Shown in pieces: positions 17,013 to 24,600 of a DNA stretch of 39,634 nucleotides. This DNA comes from Bacteroidales bacterium. Lineage in GTDB: Bacteria > Bacteroidota > Bacteroidia > Bacteroidales > UBA7960. The DNA lies in the NCBI GenBank assembly GCA_003550725.1, contig PUKZ01000150.1, positions 1 through 39,634 of the forward strand, written 5' to 3'. The position numbers and the translations under genes are program-made. The first letter of the stretch is position 1. Every line of letters starts with the position of its first letter. The notes under the pieces were generated by a model. It was not told where the DNA came from. It worked only from the letters and a program-made list of their open reading frames with translations, and searched no databases.

Positions 17013-18410
17013 TTAGAAGAACAGCAAGGTTGCTACACTGAAATATATCAGCAAACCTGTAGCATCAACCAATGTAGTAATGGCAGGACTTGCAGCTACA
17101 GCGGGGTCACCACCCAGTCTTCTTACAATAAGAGGCAAACTTGCTCCGATAAGAGTTGCCGAGATCACCTGTAAACTTAGTGCAATTGCTATACCTAAGC
17201 CCACAAATGGAAGCGTCAGGTGTTCGGGTAATGGTACATTAAAAACTGATGAAAGCAGCAAAACATTGCCGAAGGTTATAATACCAATCACTATACCTAA
17301 AAACAGGCTAATCCGGGCTTCCTTGAATAAGATTTTAGCCCATTGGCGAAGTTTGATTTGCCCTAATGCCATTGCACGAATGACTATTGTTGCAGCCTGG
17401 CTGCCAGTATTACCACCGGTATCGGCTACCATGGGCATGTAAAATGCAAGTATTACGAGTGTTTCGAGTGCACTTTCAAATCTGTGTATAACTACCCCTG
17501 TTAAAAGCCCAAGTATTGCTAAAGCCGCAACCCACACTACTCTTTTTTTGAAATGTTGTACTGGTGTGGTTTCCACATAATTTAACTCTTCATGTTCGTG
17601 AACAGGAACTATACCCATAAACTTTTCCATATCCTCGGTATGCTCAGCCCTTATAACATCAATCGCTTCGTCGTGGCGTACTATACCTGCTAATTGATTC
17701 AATTGATTTATAACCGGTATAGCCACAAGGTCATATTTATCAATTTTAGCCGCAACACTTTCGCGGTCTTCATCTACATGAGCAAAGGTATAGTCAGTAT
17801 GTACAAATTCGCTAACTAATGAATCAGGATCAGCCATTATCAAATCTTTAAGAGTAGTAAAACCCTTCAGCTTCATTTGATTATCAACCACATACAAATA
17901 ATAGATCATCTTTTTGGAGGGTGCATCTTTTCTAACTTTTTCAATAGCTTGACGGGCAGTCATATTTTCAAATAAAGTTGCGAAATCCGTACTCATAATA
18001 CCGCCGGCTGTTTCAGGTTCATATGAACTCAGATGTGTAACGTCTTCGCGGGTCTTCTTATTAAGAAAAGGTAACATTTGCAGCTGCTGTTCTCTGTCTA
18101 ATTCCTGGTAAAAATCAGCCCTGACATCTGATGCCATATTTGTGAAAATATCAGCAAAAGTTTTACGATCCAGCAAATTAAACAGCTTCATTTGTGTTTC
18201 ACGATTAAAATCAGAAACTATATAGCCCTGCTCCTCTAAATTGAAAAGGCCTAATACTTCAATTAAAGTTTCATCATCTAAACCGTTTAAAACATCAACT
18301 ATGTCAACTACAGGCATTTTTCTTAAAACAGCCACTAGCGCATCCCACTCCTGTGCCCTGATCAATCCTTCGATAATCAGGTTCTTTTGATCTTTATCAA
18401 CATTAATCAT
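17013..18410 (-). CDS. mgtE: Magnesium transporter MgtE
   Basis: The 465-residue protein has the full MgtE layout: N-terminal superhelical domain (about 10-130), two CBS domains (about 135-260) that sense cytoplasmic Mg2+, a connecting helix, and five membrane helices (about 290-465) forming the dimeric Mg2+ channel. The signature PMVADTGGNTGSQA lies at 326-339, and DPAVAASPAITTLVDATG near the C-terminus carries the pore Asp region. The start at 18410 is set by a strong Shine-Dalgarno (AGGAGGG, six bases before ATG), unusual for this phylum. Upstream sits an M-box Mg2+ riboswitch with a terminator, so expression should fall when Mg2+ is plentiful. Protein-level (CBS) and RNA-level Mg2+ control are thus combined. 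Confidence 0.97.
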   Translation of the reverse strand: MINVDKDQKNLIIEGLIRAQEWDALVAVLRKMPVVDIVDVLNGLDDETLIEVLGLFNLEEQGYIVSDFNRETQMKLFNLLDRKTFADIFTNMASDVRADFYQELDREQQLQMLPFLNKKTREDVTHLSSYEPETAGGIMSTDFATLFENMTARQAIEKVRKDAPSKKMIYYLYVVDNQMKLKGFTTLKDLIMADPDSLVSEFVHTDYTFAHVDEDRESVAAKIDKYDLVAIPVINQLNQLAGIVRHDEAIDVIRAEHTEDMEKFMGIVPVHEHEELNYVETTPVQHFKKRVVWVAALAILGLLTGVVIHRFESALETLVILAFYMPMVADTGGNTGSQAATIVIRAMALGQIKLRQWAKILFKEARISLFLGIVIGIITFGNVLLLSSVFNVPLPEHLTLPFVGLGIAIALSLQVISATLIGASLPLIVRRLGGDPAVAASPAITTLVDATGLLIYFSVATLLFF

Positions 18411-18420
18411 AATCCCTCCT
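18411..18420 (-). promoter_or_regulatory. Canonical Shine-Dalgarno sequence of mgtE
   Basis: On the minus strand AGGAGGGATT precedes the ATG directly. Most other genes in this window have no such site, as usual in Bacteroidota, so this leader is exceptional and fixes the mgtE start. Confidence 0.8.
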
Positions 18421-18558
18421 TTCTACTCAAATTAATTTTTATTTATAATCCGTTGAAAATAAAGCGTTTCAGGTTAACCTACAAATAAAACAACTTATGG
18501 ATTTAATGGAAGATGCCTTGAAATAAGGTAGGGAAAGGTTTTTTAAATTGAAAACAAT

Positions 18559-18587
18559 AAAAAAACCCTTCCTAAGGAAGGGGCAAA
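18559..18587 (-). terminator. Intrinsic terminator of the M-box expression platform
   Basis: On the minus strand, CCCTTCC-TTA-GGAAGGG (18582-18566) is followed by seven T residues (18565-18559). The 5' arm overlaps TTTGCCCCTT (18587-18578), which can pair over 10 bp with AAGGGGCAAA at 18640-18631 to form an antiterminator. It lies about 150 bases before the mgtE start, so it acts as a transcription attenuator. Confidence 0.88.
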
Positions 18588-18630
18588 AATGTAAAACACA
18601 TTTTAAAAAATGCCGATTAACAAACCGTCA

Positions 18631-18799
18631 TTTGCCCCTTGTTGAGTTTTAGCTCTAGCTGACGTATTCTGATAAATTCAGAAAGCTACATTATGCAAAG
18701 CCTTAATCCGGCAATGCTTGTTTTACCCATTGGCGTCTTTGGACGTTTTTGGGCAGCAGCCTTTGTTCAGCAAGTAGCCTCACCTAACAGGCAATTCCT
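18631..18799 (-). promoter_or_regulatory. M-box (ykoK) magnesium riboswitch aptamer upstream of mgtE
   Basis: Read on the minus strand this leader contains the conserved M-box blocks in order: GTTAGGTGAGGCT, GCTGCTGCCC, AAGACGCCAATGGGT, AATGTAGCT and GAGCTAAAACTC. The variable stems between them fold locally (for example TTCTGAATTTATCAGAA). The closing P1 helix can form from TTGCC (5' flank) and GGCAA (3' flank, 18635-18631 region) plus TGTT/AACA. P1 shares bases with the antiterminator, so Mg2+ binding should favour termination. M-box RNAs are established Mg2+ sensors controlling mgtE and related genes, best studied in Bacillus subtilis. The assignment rests on motif order and the gene downstream. 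Confidence 0.93.
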
Positions 18800-18811
18800 A
18801 ATATTAATGTG

Positions 18812-18843
18812 CAAAAATATCCTTTTTTTTGCAAAAAACCAAA
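18812..18843 (-). promoter_or_regulatory. Promoter of the M-box/mgtE transcript
   Basis: On the minus strand, a -33 TTTG (18843-18840) and a -7 TATTTTTG (18819-18812) are separated by 20 bases, an exact Bacteroidota-type promoter. Transcription would start about 5-10 bases before the aptamer and give a leader of roughly 395 bases. Confidence 0.72.
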
Positions 18844-18991
18844 ATCAAATAATATTTTTATACGCCATTACCATAAAAACCAATAATATTGACAAAAACA
18901 ACCCTAATAATACAATCAAATATTATAGTGATAATAATGGAGGAAAGTTCCGGAATTAAAAAAGAATAATTCAAAATTAAGTTATATAATA

Positions 18992-19020
18992 TTGTATTTT
19001 TAAAATCTTTATTAATTTTG
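18992..19020 (+). promoter_or_regulatory. Promoter of tRNA-Met
   Basis: TTGT at 18992-18995 and the -7 box TAATTTTG at 19013-19020 are separated by 17 bases, and the tRNA begins 13 bases further on. It is divergent from the mgtE leader. Confidence 0.7.
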
Positions 19021-19032
19021 CACATTCAAACC

Positions 19033-19106
19033 GGCGGGGTAGCTCAGGTGGTTAGAGCGTCGGATTCATAACCCGGAGGCCACGGGTTCAACTCCCGTCC
19101 CCGCTA
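19033..19106 (+). tRNA. tRNA-Met (anticodon CAT)
   Basis: The cloverleaf is complete in 74 bases. The acceptor stem pairs GGCGGGG with CCCCGCT (one G-U at the end); D-arm GCTC/GAGC; anticodon loop TTCATAA with anticodon CAT at 19067-19069; five-base variable loop; T-arm ACGGG/CCCGT with loop TTCAACT; discriminator A73. CCA is not encoded. The anticodon stem has an A-C mismatch next to the loop. It lacks the 1-72 mismatch and the three G-C pairs of an initiator, so it is elongator Met, with tRNA-Ile2 (CAT read after lysidine modification) as a less likely alternative. Confidence 0.95.
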
Positions 19107-19108
19107 CA

Positions 19109-19147
19109 AATAAAGCCTGTTAGTTATTTGACTGACAGGCTTTTATT
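19109..19147 (+). terminator. Terminator after tRNA-Met, possibly bidirectional
   Basis: AAAGCCTGT (19112-19120) pairs with ACAGGCTTT (19135-19143), extended inside by TAGT/ACTG; TTTTATTT follows on the plus strand. The minus-strand reading also ends in T-rich sequence (CTTTATTTG), so it may also stop the convergent TamL-like gene. Confidence 0.8.
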
Positions 19148-19233
19148 TATCTGCTATTAACGATCCGGGTTTGCATAAACAGGCTTTAAATTGGATTTTA
19201 ATTTTGTTTTAACCTTCCATAAAATTTTGAAAG

Positions 19234-20712
19234 TTAAAAAGGGTACCCAATCGCAAAGTTAAGAACAAGGTTGTCTTTTCTCCATGAAGAGCTGAAAGGA
19301 TCAATGTGTTCAAAGTATTTTTCAGTTTTATAAGGAATTGCCAGTGGAAAAGCAAGGTCAAATCTGACAACAAAAAAGTTAACATCAATTCTTAAACCTA
19401 ATCCGGTACCCAGGGCTATTTGTTCAACAAAATTGTTTAGCTTAAACTCTCCTCCCGGTGTATTTTCATATTCCTGTGTATTCCAAACGTTACCTGCATC
19501 AAAAAAAACTGCCCCTTTTAAGTATTTAGTAATATCAAAACGTTGTTCTATAGTTGCCAGCAGCTTAATTTCACCTGAATTATATATAGAATAGCCTGTT
19601 TGTAAGCTATCAGGGATTTTATAGGAGCCCGGGCCAAGTTCCCGGGGATAAAAAGCTCTTATACTGTTTACACCACCTATTGTAAACCTTTTATTATAAG
19701 GCAAAAAATCGGAGTTGCCGTATGGTATTGCTGATCCTGCAACCAATCGCATTGCCGTTTTGTTGGATGGGTTATTACCTTCCAAAAAATAGCGCACATC
19801 AAAATCAGTTTTAAAATATTGAGAGAAGTTTTTGCTTTCTCTACTACCTAAGCCCAAACCTTGATTAAACAATAAATAAGCAAGGTTTCCTGCCAAATCA
19901 AAATTAACATTGAAATACAAATTATTTGCCGGCGGCTCCGAAAGTAATTGTGTATTATAAAAATAGGAATATTCAGCACCAAGAATATATTGATCAAAAA
20001 GTCCTCTTCGTAACAACTCATCTTGGTCTAAAATTCCTTCAAGTTCGTCAGAAAGAGTACTAACAACAAAAAAGTTAAAAACCACAGGAGAAAATCGGTG
20101 ATAAGTTGTTATGTCGCTATTCCATTGGTAACCATATTGAGTTCGCATGGAAAACATATTCATAACATCTGTACGATTTAAGTATTTAAGTGATAAAAGC
20201 ACTTGTGTTTTTGGTATAGTATATGCATAGTGTGGTTTAATATTTAAAGGTGCCATAAATGCAGGTAAAAGAAGTTCTGATTCTATTCCTATTTCGGTAC
20301 TTGTAACCGGATCGTACCGGCTGCTTATTGTTGTTTCAAAAGAGCCATCAAATCTAAGCGAAAAATTTTCCAATCCGCCAAAAAGGTTTCTGTTTCCATA
20401 TGTCATTAAAAGTCCCGGCCCGGTAAGATTATTAGATTTGGTTGTGGCTTTTATTTCGGCGCTCAGGGATTTTTTTTCCTTCGGAGTAAGACTTATGTTT
20501 GCATTTAATGACGGATCATCATTTTTAATTGTCTCTGAAAAGCGTATATTGGCAAATCTAAAAGCACCAAGGCTCATCAAATGATTTAAAGTATATTCAT
20601 GATCTCTGCGACTGTATATTTCACCGGGTTTTAAAAATATTGCTGACATAATTACTTCGGGATCAAATAACTTATTATTACCGAAAAAGTAAATATCATC
20701 GCCTAATTTCAC
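19234..20712 (-). CDS. Downstream half of the TamL-like protein: last POTRA-like region and Omp85 beta-barrel
   Basis: Taken alone this open frame would start at GTG 20712 and give 492 residues, but that is probably not a real start: the frame is open back to the TAA at 20785. It begins with the end of a POTRA-type repeat (IMSAIFLKPGEIYSRRDHEYTLNHLMSLGAFRFANIRF), then a 16-strand-type Omp85 barrel with KEKKSLSAEIKATTKSNNLTGPGL, FTIGGVNSIRAFYPRELGPGSY (the conserved xRGF-like loop, here IRAF), and a C-terminal strand ending in Phe (NFAIGYPF), the usual signal for barrel insertion. With no signal peptide it could not reach the outer membrane by itself. Confidence 0.75.
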   Translation of the reverse strand: MKLGDDIYFFGNNKLFDPEVIMSAIFLKPGEIYSRRDHEYTLNHLMSLGAFRFANIRFSETIKNDDPSLNANISLTPKEKKSLSAEIKATTKSNNLTGPGLLMTYGNRNLFGGLENFSLRFDGSFETTISSRYDPVTSTEIGIESELLLPAFMAPLNIKPHYAYTIPKTQVLLSLKYLNRTDVMNMFSMRTQYGYQWNSDITTYHRFSPVVFNFFVVSTLSDELEGILDQDELLRRGLFDQYILGAEYSYFYNTQLLSEPPANNLYFNVNFDLAGNLAYLLFNQGLGLGSRESKNFSQYFKTDFDVRYFLEGNNPSNKTAMRLVAGSAIPYGNSDFLPYNKRFTIGGVNSIRAFYPRELGPGSYKIPDSLQTGYSIYNSGEIKLLATIEQRFDITKYLKGAVFFDAGNVWNTQEYENTPGGEFKLNNFVEQIALGTGLGLRIDVNFFVVRFDLAFPLAIPYKTEKYFEHIDPFSSSWRKDNLVLNFAIGYPF

Positions 20713-20784
20713 TGTATCAGTTTGCTGATTGCCGAACTCCTGGACATGAAATCCGGTATGTATATTAATTTTGTTGATTTTATA

Positions 20785-21570
20785 TTATTTATAAGCATTG
20801 GAAGGCATATCATCTTTAAGAAAAAAATATACATCCACCATACGCTCTCCTATTGTTGAATCCACCCTGAATATAAGATGGTCTGAATCGAAAAAGTAAT
20901 AACCCCGGTTTCTGACATATCTCTCTATACGTTCTCTTTCTCTTACAAGGTTATTAAGTTCATATGTATCACCGGTTTTTAGTATAGATTGATTTTGACT
21001 CTCTTTTATTTTTAACTCCAATGATTTTTCTGTTTCCGGAAAGTGAATATTTTTAATTTTATAGGGCTTTTTTACATGTGCTGTATATTCAACTTTAGCT
21101 CTTTGGTTTTTTTGAGAAACTTCATAGTTAACATATGCGTCAAAGAAGCCTGTATTTTGCAACCTGTTTTCAATCAATCGGGCAGTATGGTCAGCATCAA
21201 TATCATCCATCAAAACAGGTGGTTCTCCAATCCTTGTTTTTATCCAATGCTTCACTCCTCTATCTTTCGTTTCGCCCAATACATTATATATAAAAAGTCG
21301 CGGCCTTACATACAAAATTTTTGTGTTGGGGCTAACTCTTATTAAGTTTTCCAGAGATCTTTGCTTACTTCTTTTTCCGGATATTTTATCTTCGGATTTA
21401 ATTTCAACTTTAGCACCATCATATAGCTTTTGGTCTTCGGCAATATATCTGGTATAACTACATGATCCGAATAAAATCACTAAAGAGAAAACTACAAATA
21501 ATTTGCTATTTGTAATATGGTTTACTAATAGATAATTGCATCTTATTTTTTTAAAAAATACCCGTTTCAT
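20785..21570 (-). CDS. Upstream half of the TamL-like protein: lipoprotein signal and POTRA-like repeats, ends at premature TAA
   Basis: These 261 residues start at ATG 21570 with a lipoprotein signal (LVILFGSCSY, lipid Cys37), followed by YTRYIAEDQKLYDGAKVEI, the typical start of Bacteroidota TamA-like (TamL) lipoproteins, and POTRA-like segments (LIENRLQNTGFFDAYVNYEV, then RIERYVRNRGYYFFDSDHLIF). It stops after SNAYK, before the barrel. If the stop is real, only a periplasmic POTRA fragment would be made. The start lies 34 bases after the tamB stop codon on the same strand. Confidence 0.75.
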   Translation of the reverse strand: MKRVFFKKIRCNYLLVNHITNSKLFVVFSLVILFGSCSYTRYIAEDQKLYDGAKVEIKSEDKISGKRSKQRSLENLIRVSPNTKILYVRPRLFIYNVLGETKDRGVKHWIKTRIGEPPVLMDDIDADHTARLIENRLQNTGFFDAYVNYEVSQKNQRAKVEYTAHVKKPYKIKNIHFPETEKSLELKIKESQNQSILKTGDTYELNNLVRERERIERYVRNRGYYFFDSDHLIFRVDSTIGERMVDVYFFLKDDMPSNAYK

Positions 21571-21604
21571 TATATGATTTTAAAAAAACTATTTAACTCT
21601 ACGA

Positions 21605-24600
21605 TCATGGTTCTGGTATAAGGGTTTCTCTCCTTCTTCGTATTTCGTTAAACTGGTTAAAATTTCTTAAAAAGATCATAGATAATCCTGTTTCTGTTAC
21701 TTGTCCTTCAAACACATCAGCATATTCATTTTTCCTGAATCCTTTTAAACGCAGGGAGCCGTCTTCGGTTATCAAGTATTCTACTGAGAAATCTCCTGCC
21801 AGGTCGCCCGGTCTTGTTTGGCGGCCTTTATGATCTTCAATTTCTATATTGCTGCCAACCGTTACAATAACTCTTTCATCAAAAAAATCTTTGGTCAATT
21901 CAAGTTGCAGTTCTGTTCTTCCTGCCATATCAGTTGATGCATACTCTTGATAGGATTCAATATCTAATGTAAGGTCAACATTTTGAATATATCTATCGGA
22001 TAACCTGTTTAGTTGTTGCGTCATTAATCTGCTTACACTGGTGCGTGCTACCCCGGCGGCTCCATCAGTAGGTTCAAAGAGCACCATTAAATTATCTGTC
22101 ATAAACCGGTCAAACATTAATAATGAAAATACTTGTTTGTTAAGCTCTGACTCATTTTGATTTAGCTCTTGTATTCTGCTATAAACCATCCCATTAAGTG
22201 CATTTCGGTGTTCAGGAGGCATATCTATTTCGAATGATATTTCCGGGTTTTCCAGATCACCTTTCATTTTCATTAAAACACTGAATGGAAGTATTTGACC
22301 AAGCATGCCTTGATCGATATTTTGCCCGGCAGTTATACGCGATTCCATAAGGCCTCTGACTGGCACCCTGGTATTGTAGACCGCAGTAACATCTAACCTT
22401 GCTCCTAAAGGGCTGCCTGTCCATACAAGGTTGCTTCCGCTTCTAATATTAAACCGCCTTATTATAAAATCATAAAAGGTCAGCCGATAGTTTCCCTCAG
22501 AAACATCATAACGGCCTGTCAATGCCATTTCTCCGGCCGGATTGATATCCATAAATACCTCCCCTCCACCTCTTATTTCAAGATAGTCTCCGGCCGACTT
22601 GTCCATTATTATTCTCAAATCAGTATTCCTGTCAATATCAAGAATCAATGACATATCAAGATTAGTAAAAGGCAGAGTTCTTTTAACTTCCGGTAAAACA
22701 GTGTCTATATGCATTAGAGTATCAGCCGGAACCCAGAATTCTACCACGCCTTCTCTTCCAACCAGTTCGGGAGATTTTTGCGGCACAATGTAAGTAAATG
22801 TTGAACCCTGACCTAATTTTAGCTTACCGTCAACTACAGGACTCCCTACATCACCCTTTATATTTAAATCGCTGTCTATCCGCAACTTTCCATAAAAAAG
22901 ATTGTTCTGTCCTTCTTTTATATTCAGAGCTTCAAAATTTTGTGAGGCAAAATTTAAATCATAAGTAATATCATAAATACTTTTTAAATTCATAACTCCG
23001 TTTATTTCGGCCAATCTTCCTTCAACATCTTTTAATCTTATATTTTCTAACACTATATTATTGTTTTCAAATTGAAAAGTTTCATCCGGAATTAAAATAT
23101 ATGTATTCAGATAATTGATGGTAAAAGAAGTTTGCTCAAAATTTACAAAACCCTTGAGATCAGGATTCTGCTGACTGCCTTTCAGGTGAAACTGACCCCC
23201 GGCGCTACCTTCCAGATCAGACAATTCTCCATATACAAAACCTTCCAGGCTTTTCATCTCAATATTTGGAAAAGTTACTTCAAAATCGAAAGGTGAGTCG
23301 CTTTTAGCCCTGTATACACCAGCCACCTTCACTTCATTTTCATATCCTTCTATGGTGGCACCAATGAAATATTCCAGATCCTTTGTAGAAGAAGCCTGAA
23401 TATTTATATTTCCTATCTTATTTTCCCTGAAAGAAAAATCTTGACAATTAATATCAGTTGTAAAAGTCATATCACGGTTATAATGTTTCAACTGTGCACT
23501 TCCGTTAAGAATTCCTCCCACAAAACCGGGATCCTGAATAAGCCCGGCAATATTTCTTAGGTCAAAATCAATAAATTCGGTTTTTAATTCTACAGGTTCA
23601 CCCTCATGCTTTTCGGTACTAATATTAATTATTTGTTCATCAAGGCTAAGATTAAAGTTTTCTGCAATATATTTATTCGCTCCAATTAACAACATATTAT
23701 CTTTATCAATTTGCCAGTTGTCGTAATTAATAATAATATTTTCGGGCAAAATAGTAAAAGCCCACATTTGGTCTTTTTCATATACTTTGCCTGCAAGGTT
23801 AAAGATCATTTTTTGGTATTCATCATCAAAAGAAATATTAAAACCGACTATTTTATCAGCTAATAAACTTTCGAGTGTGAATTTTTTAAATGTACGGCCA
23901 TTATATTCAATTTCTTCCAAATTTGTATTAAAGTCTATCTTTTCATTGGTTGATTTCAGATTAAGTCTTATATCTTTTAAATCAAACTGGCCATAAATAA
24001 AGTTTTGACAGTCAAAGTCAACATGAAGTATAGATTCATCACCGTCAAAAACACTTTCAAGAGTTATGCTATGATATTCTTCTATTTTGCCGTATATGAT
24101 ATTTGTAATCAATGAAGATGGTTTTAGCTTTGCTGAAAGTTTATAATTCTTTCCTTTGGTAGAAACAGGTTCTTTATCGTTTGAGCCTGACTTTTGAAAT
24201 ATATGTTCATTTATATATGCTGAAACAACTGAAGGTATTTCCAGAGGGCTTATATTTCCCATATACCCGACATTAAAAAAATCGGAATTGATGTCTACAT
24301 GTTTATTGTTTCCTTCAGACCATGATCTCATTTTAAAAGTTTCAACCATGTACATATCCATGTTTTGGTAAAGTCGTGCATTGTGTAATACTAAATCGCC
24401 TTCAGCCCATATACTATCAATTAATGACAAGTCACTGTCGATATTCATTGTAAGCCTGAGATCATCTTCACGAAGATTAAGTTCTCTAAAAAATATTTTG
24501 TTGAGATTGCCTGCTACCTTTAATCTTGTTTCTTCCACTAATATTATTTGAGTTTCAAGATCAAAATCAAGGTATTCGTCCTTATAAAACATGTCAAAAG

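Larger units (their letters stand above)
19234..21570 (-). pseudogene. TamL-like Omp85 outer-membrane lipoprotein gene interrupted by one in-frame TAA
   Basis: Read from ATG 21570, the frame stops at TAA (bases 20787-20785, codon 262) and then continues open in the same frame to the real end at 19234; ignoring that stop, the product would be 778 residues, the usual size for TamA/BamA-type lipoproteins of Bacteroidota. The 24 codons after the stop (YKINKINIHTGF...) read as the missing linker between POTRA-like repeats, so this is a nonsense change and not a frameshift. Both halves look otherwise intact, which points to a very recent mutation, a sequencing or assembly error, or read-through. 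The gene directly follows tamB (34 bases), its expected partner in outer-membrane biogenesis. Confidence 0.85.

Noticed and set aside
18693-18959. Plus-strand open frame of 88 codons
   Set aside because: It lies antisense to the M-box aptamer and promoter; its composition is explained by conserved riboswitch bases.
19033-19106. Initiator tRNA-fMet
   Set aside because: The first acceptor pair is G-U rather than a mismatch, and the anticodon stem lacks the three consecutive G-C pairs of initiators.
20700-20800. Frameshift as the cause of the split TamL-like gene
   Set aside because: Both halves are in the same frame, so a base substitution producing TAA (or an error) explains it without any indel.
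19234-21570. Alternative genetic code with TAA as a sense codon
   Set aside because: TAA ends several normal genes here (for example at 765-767, 5959-5961 and 19234-19236) at the expected C-terminal residue.
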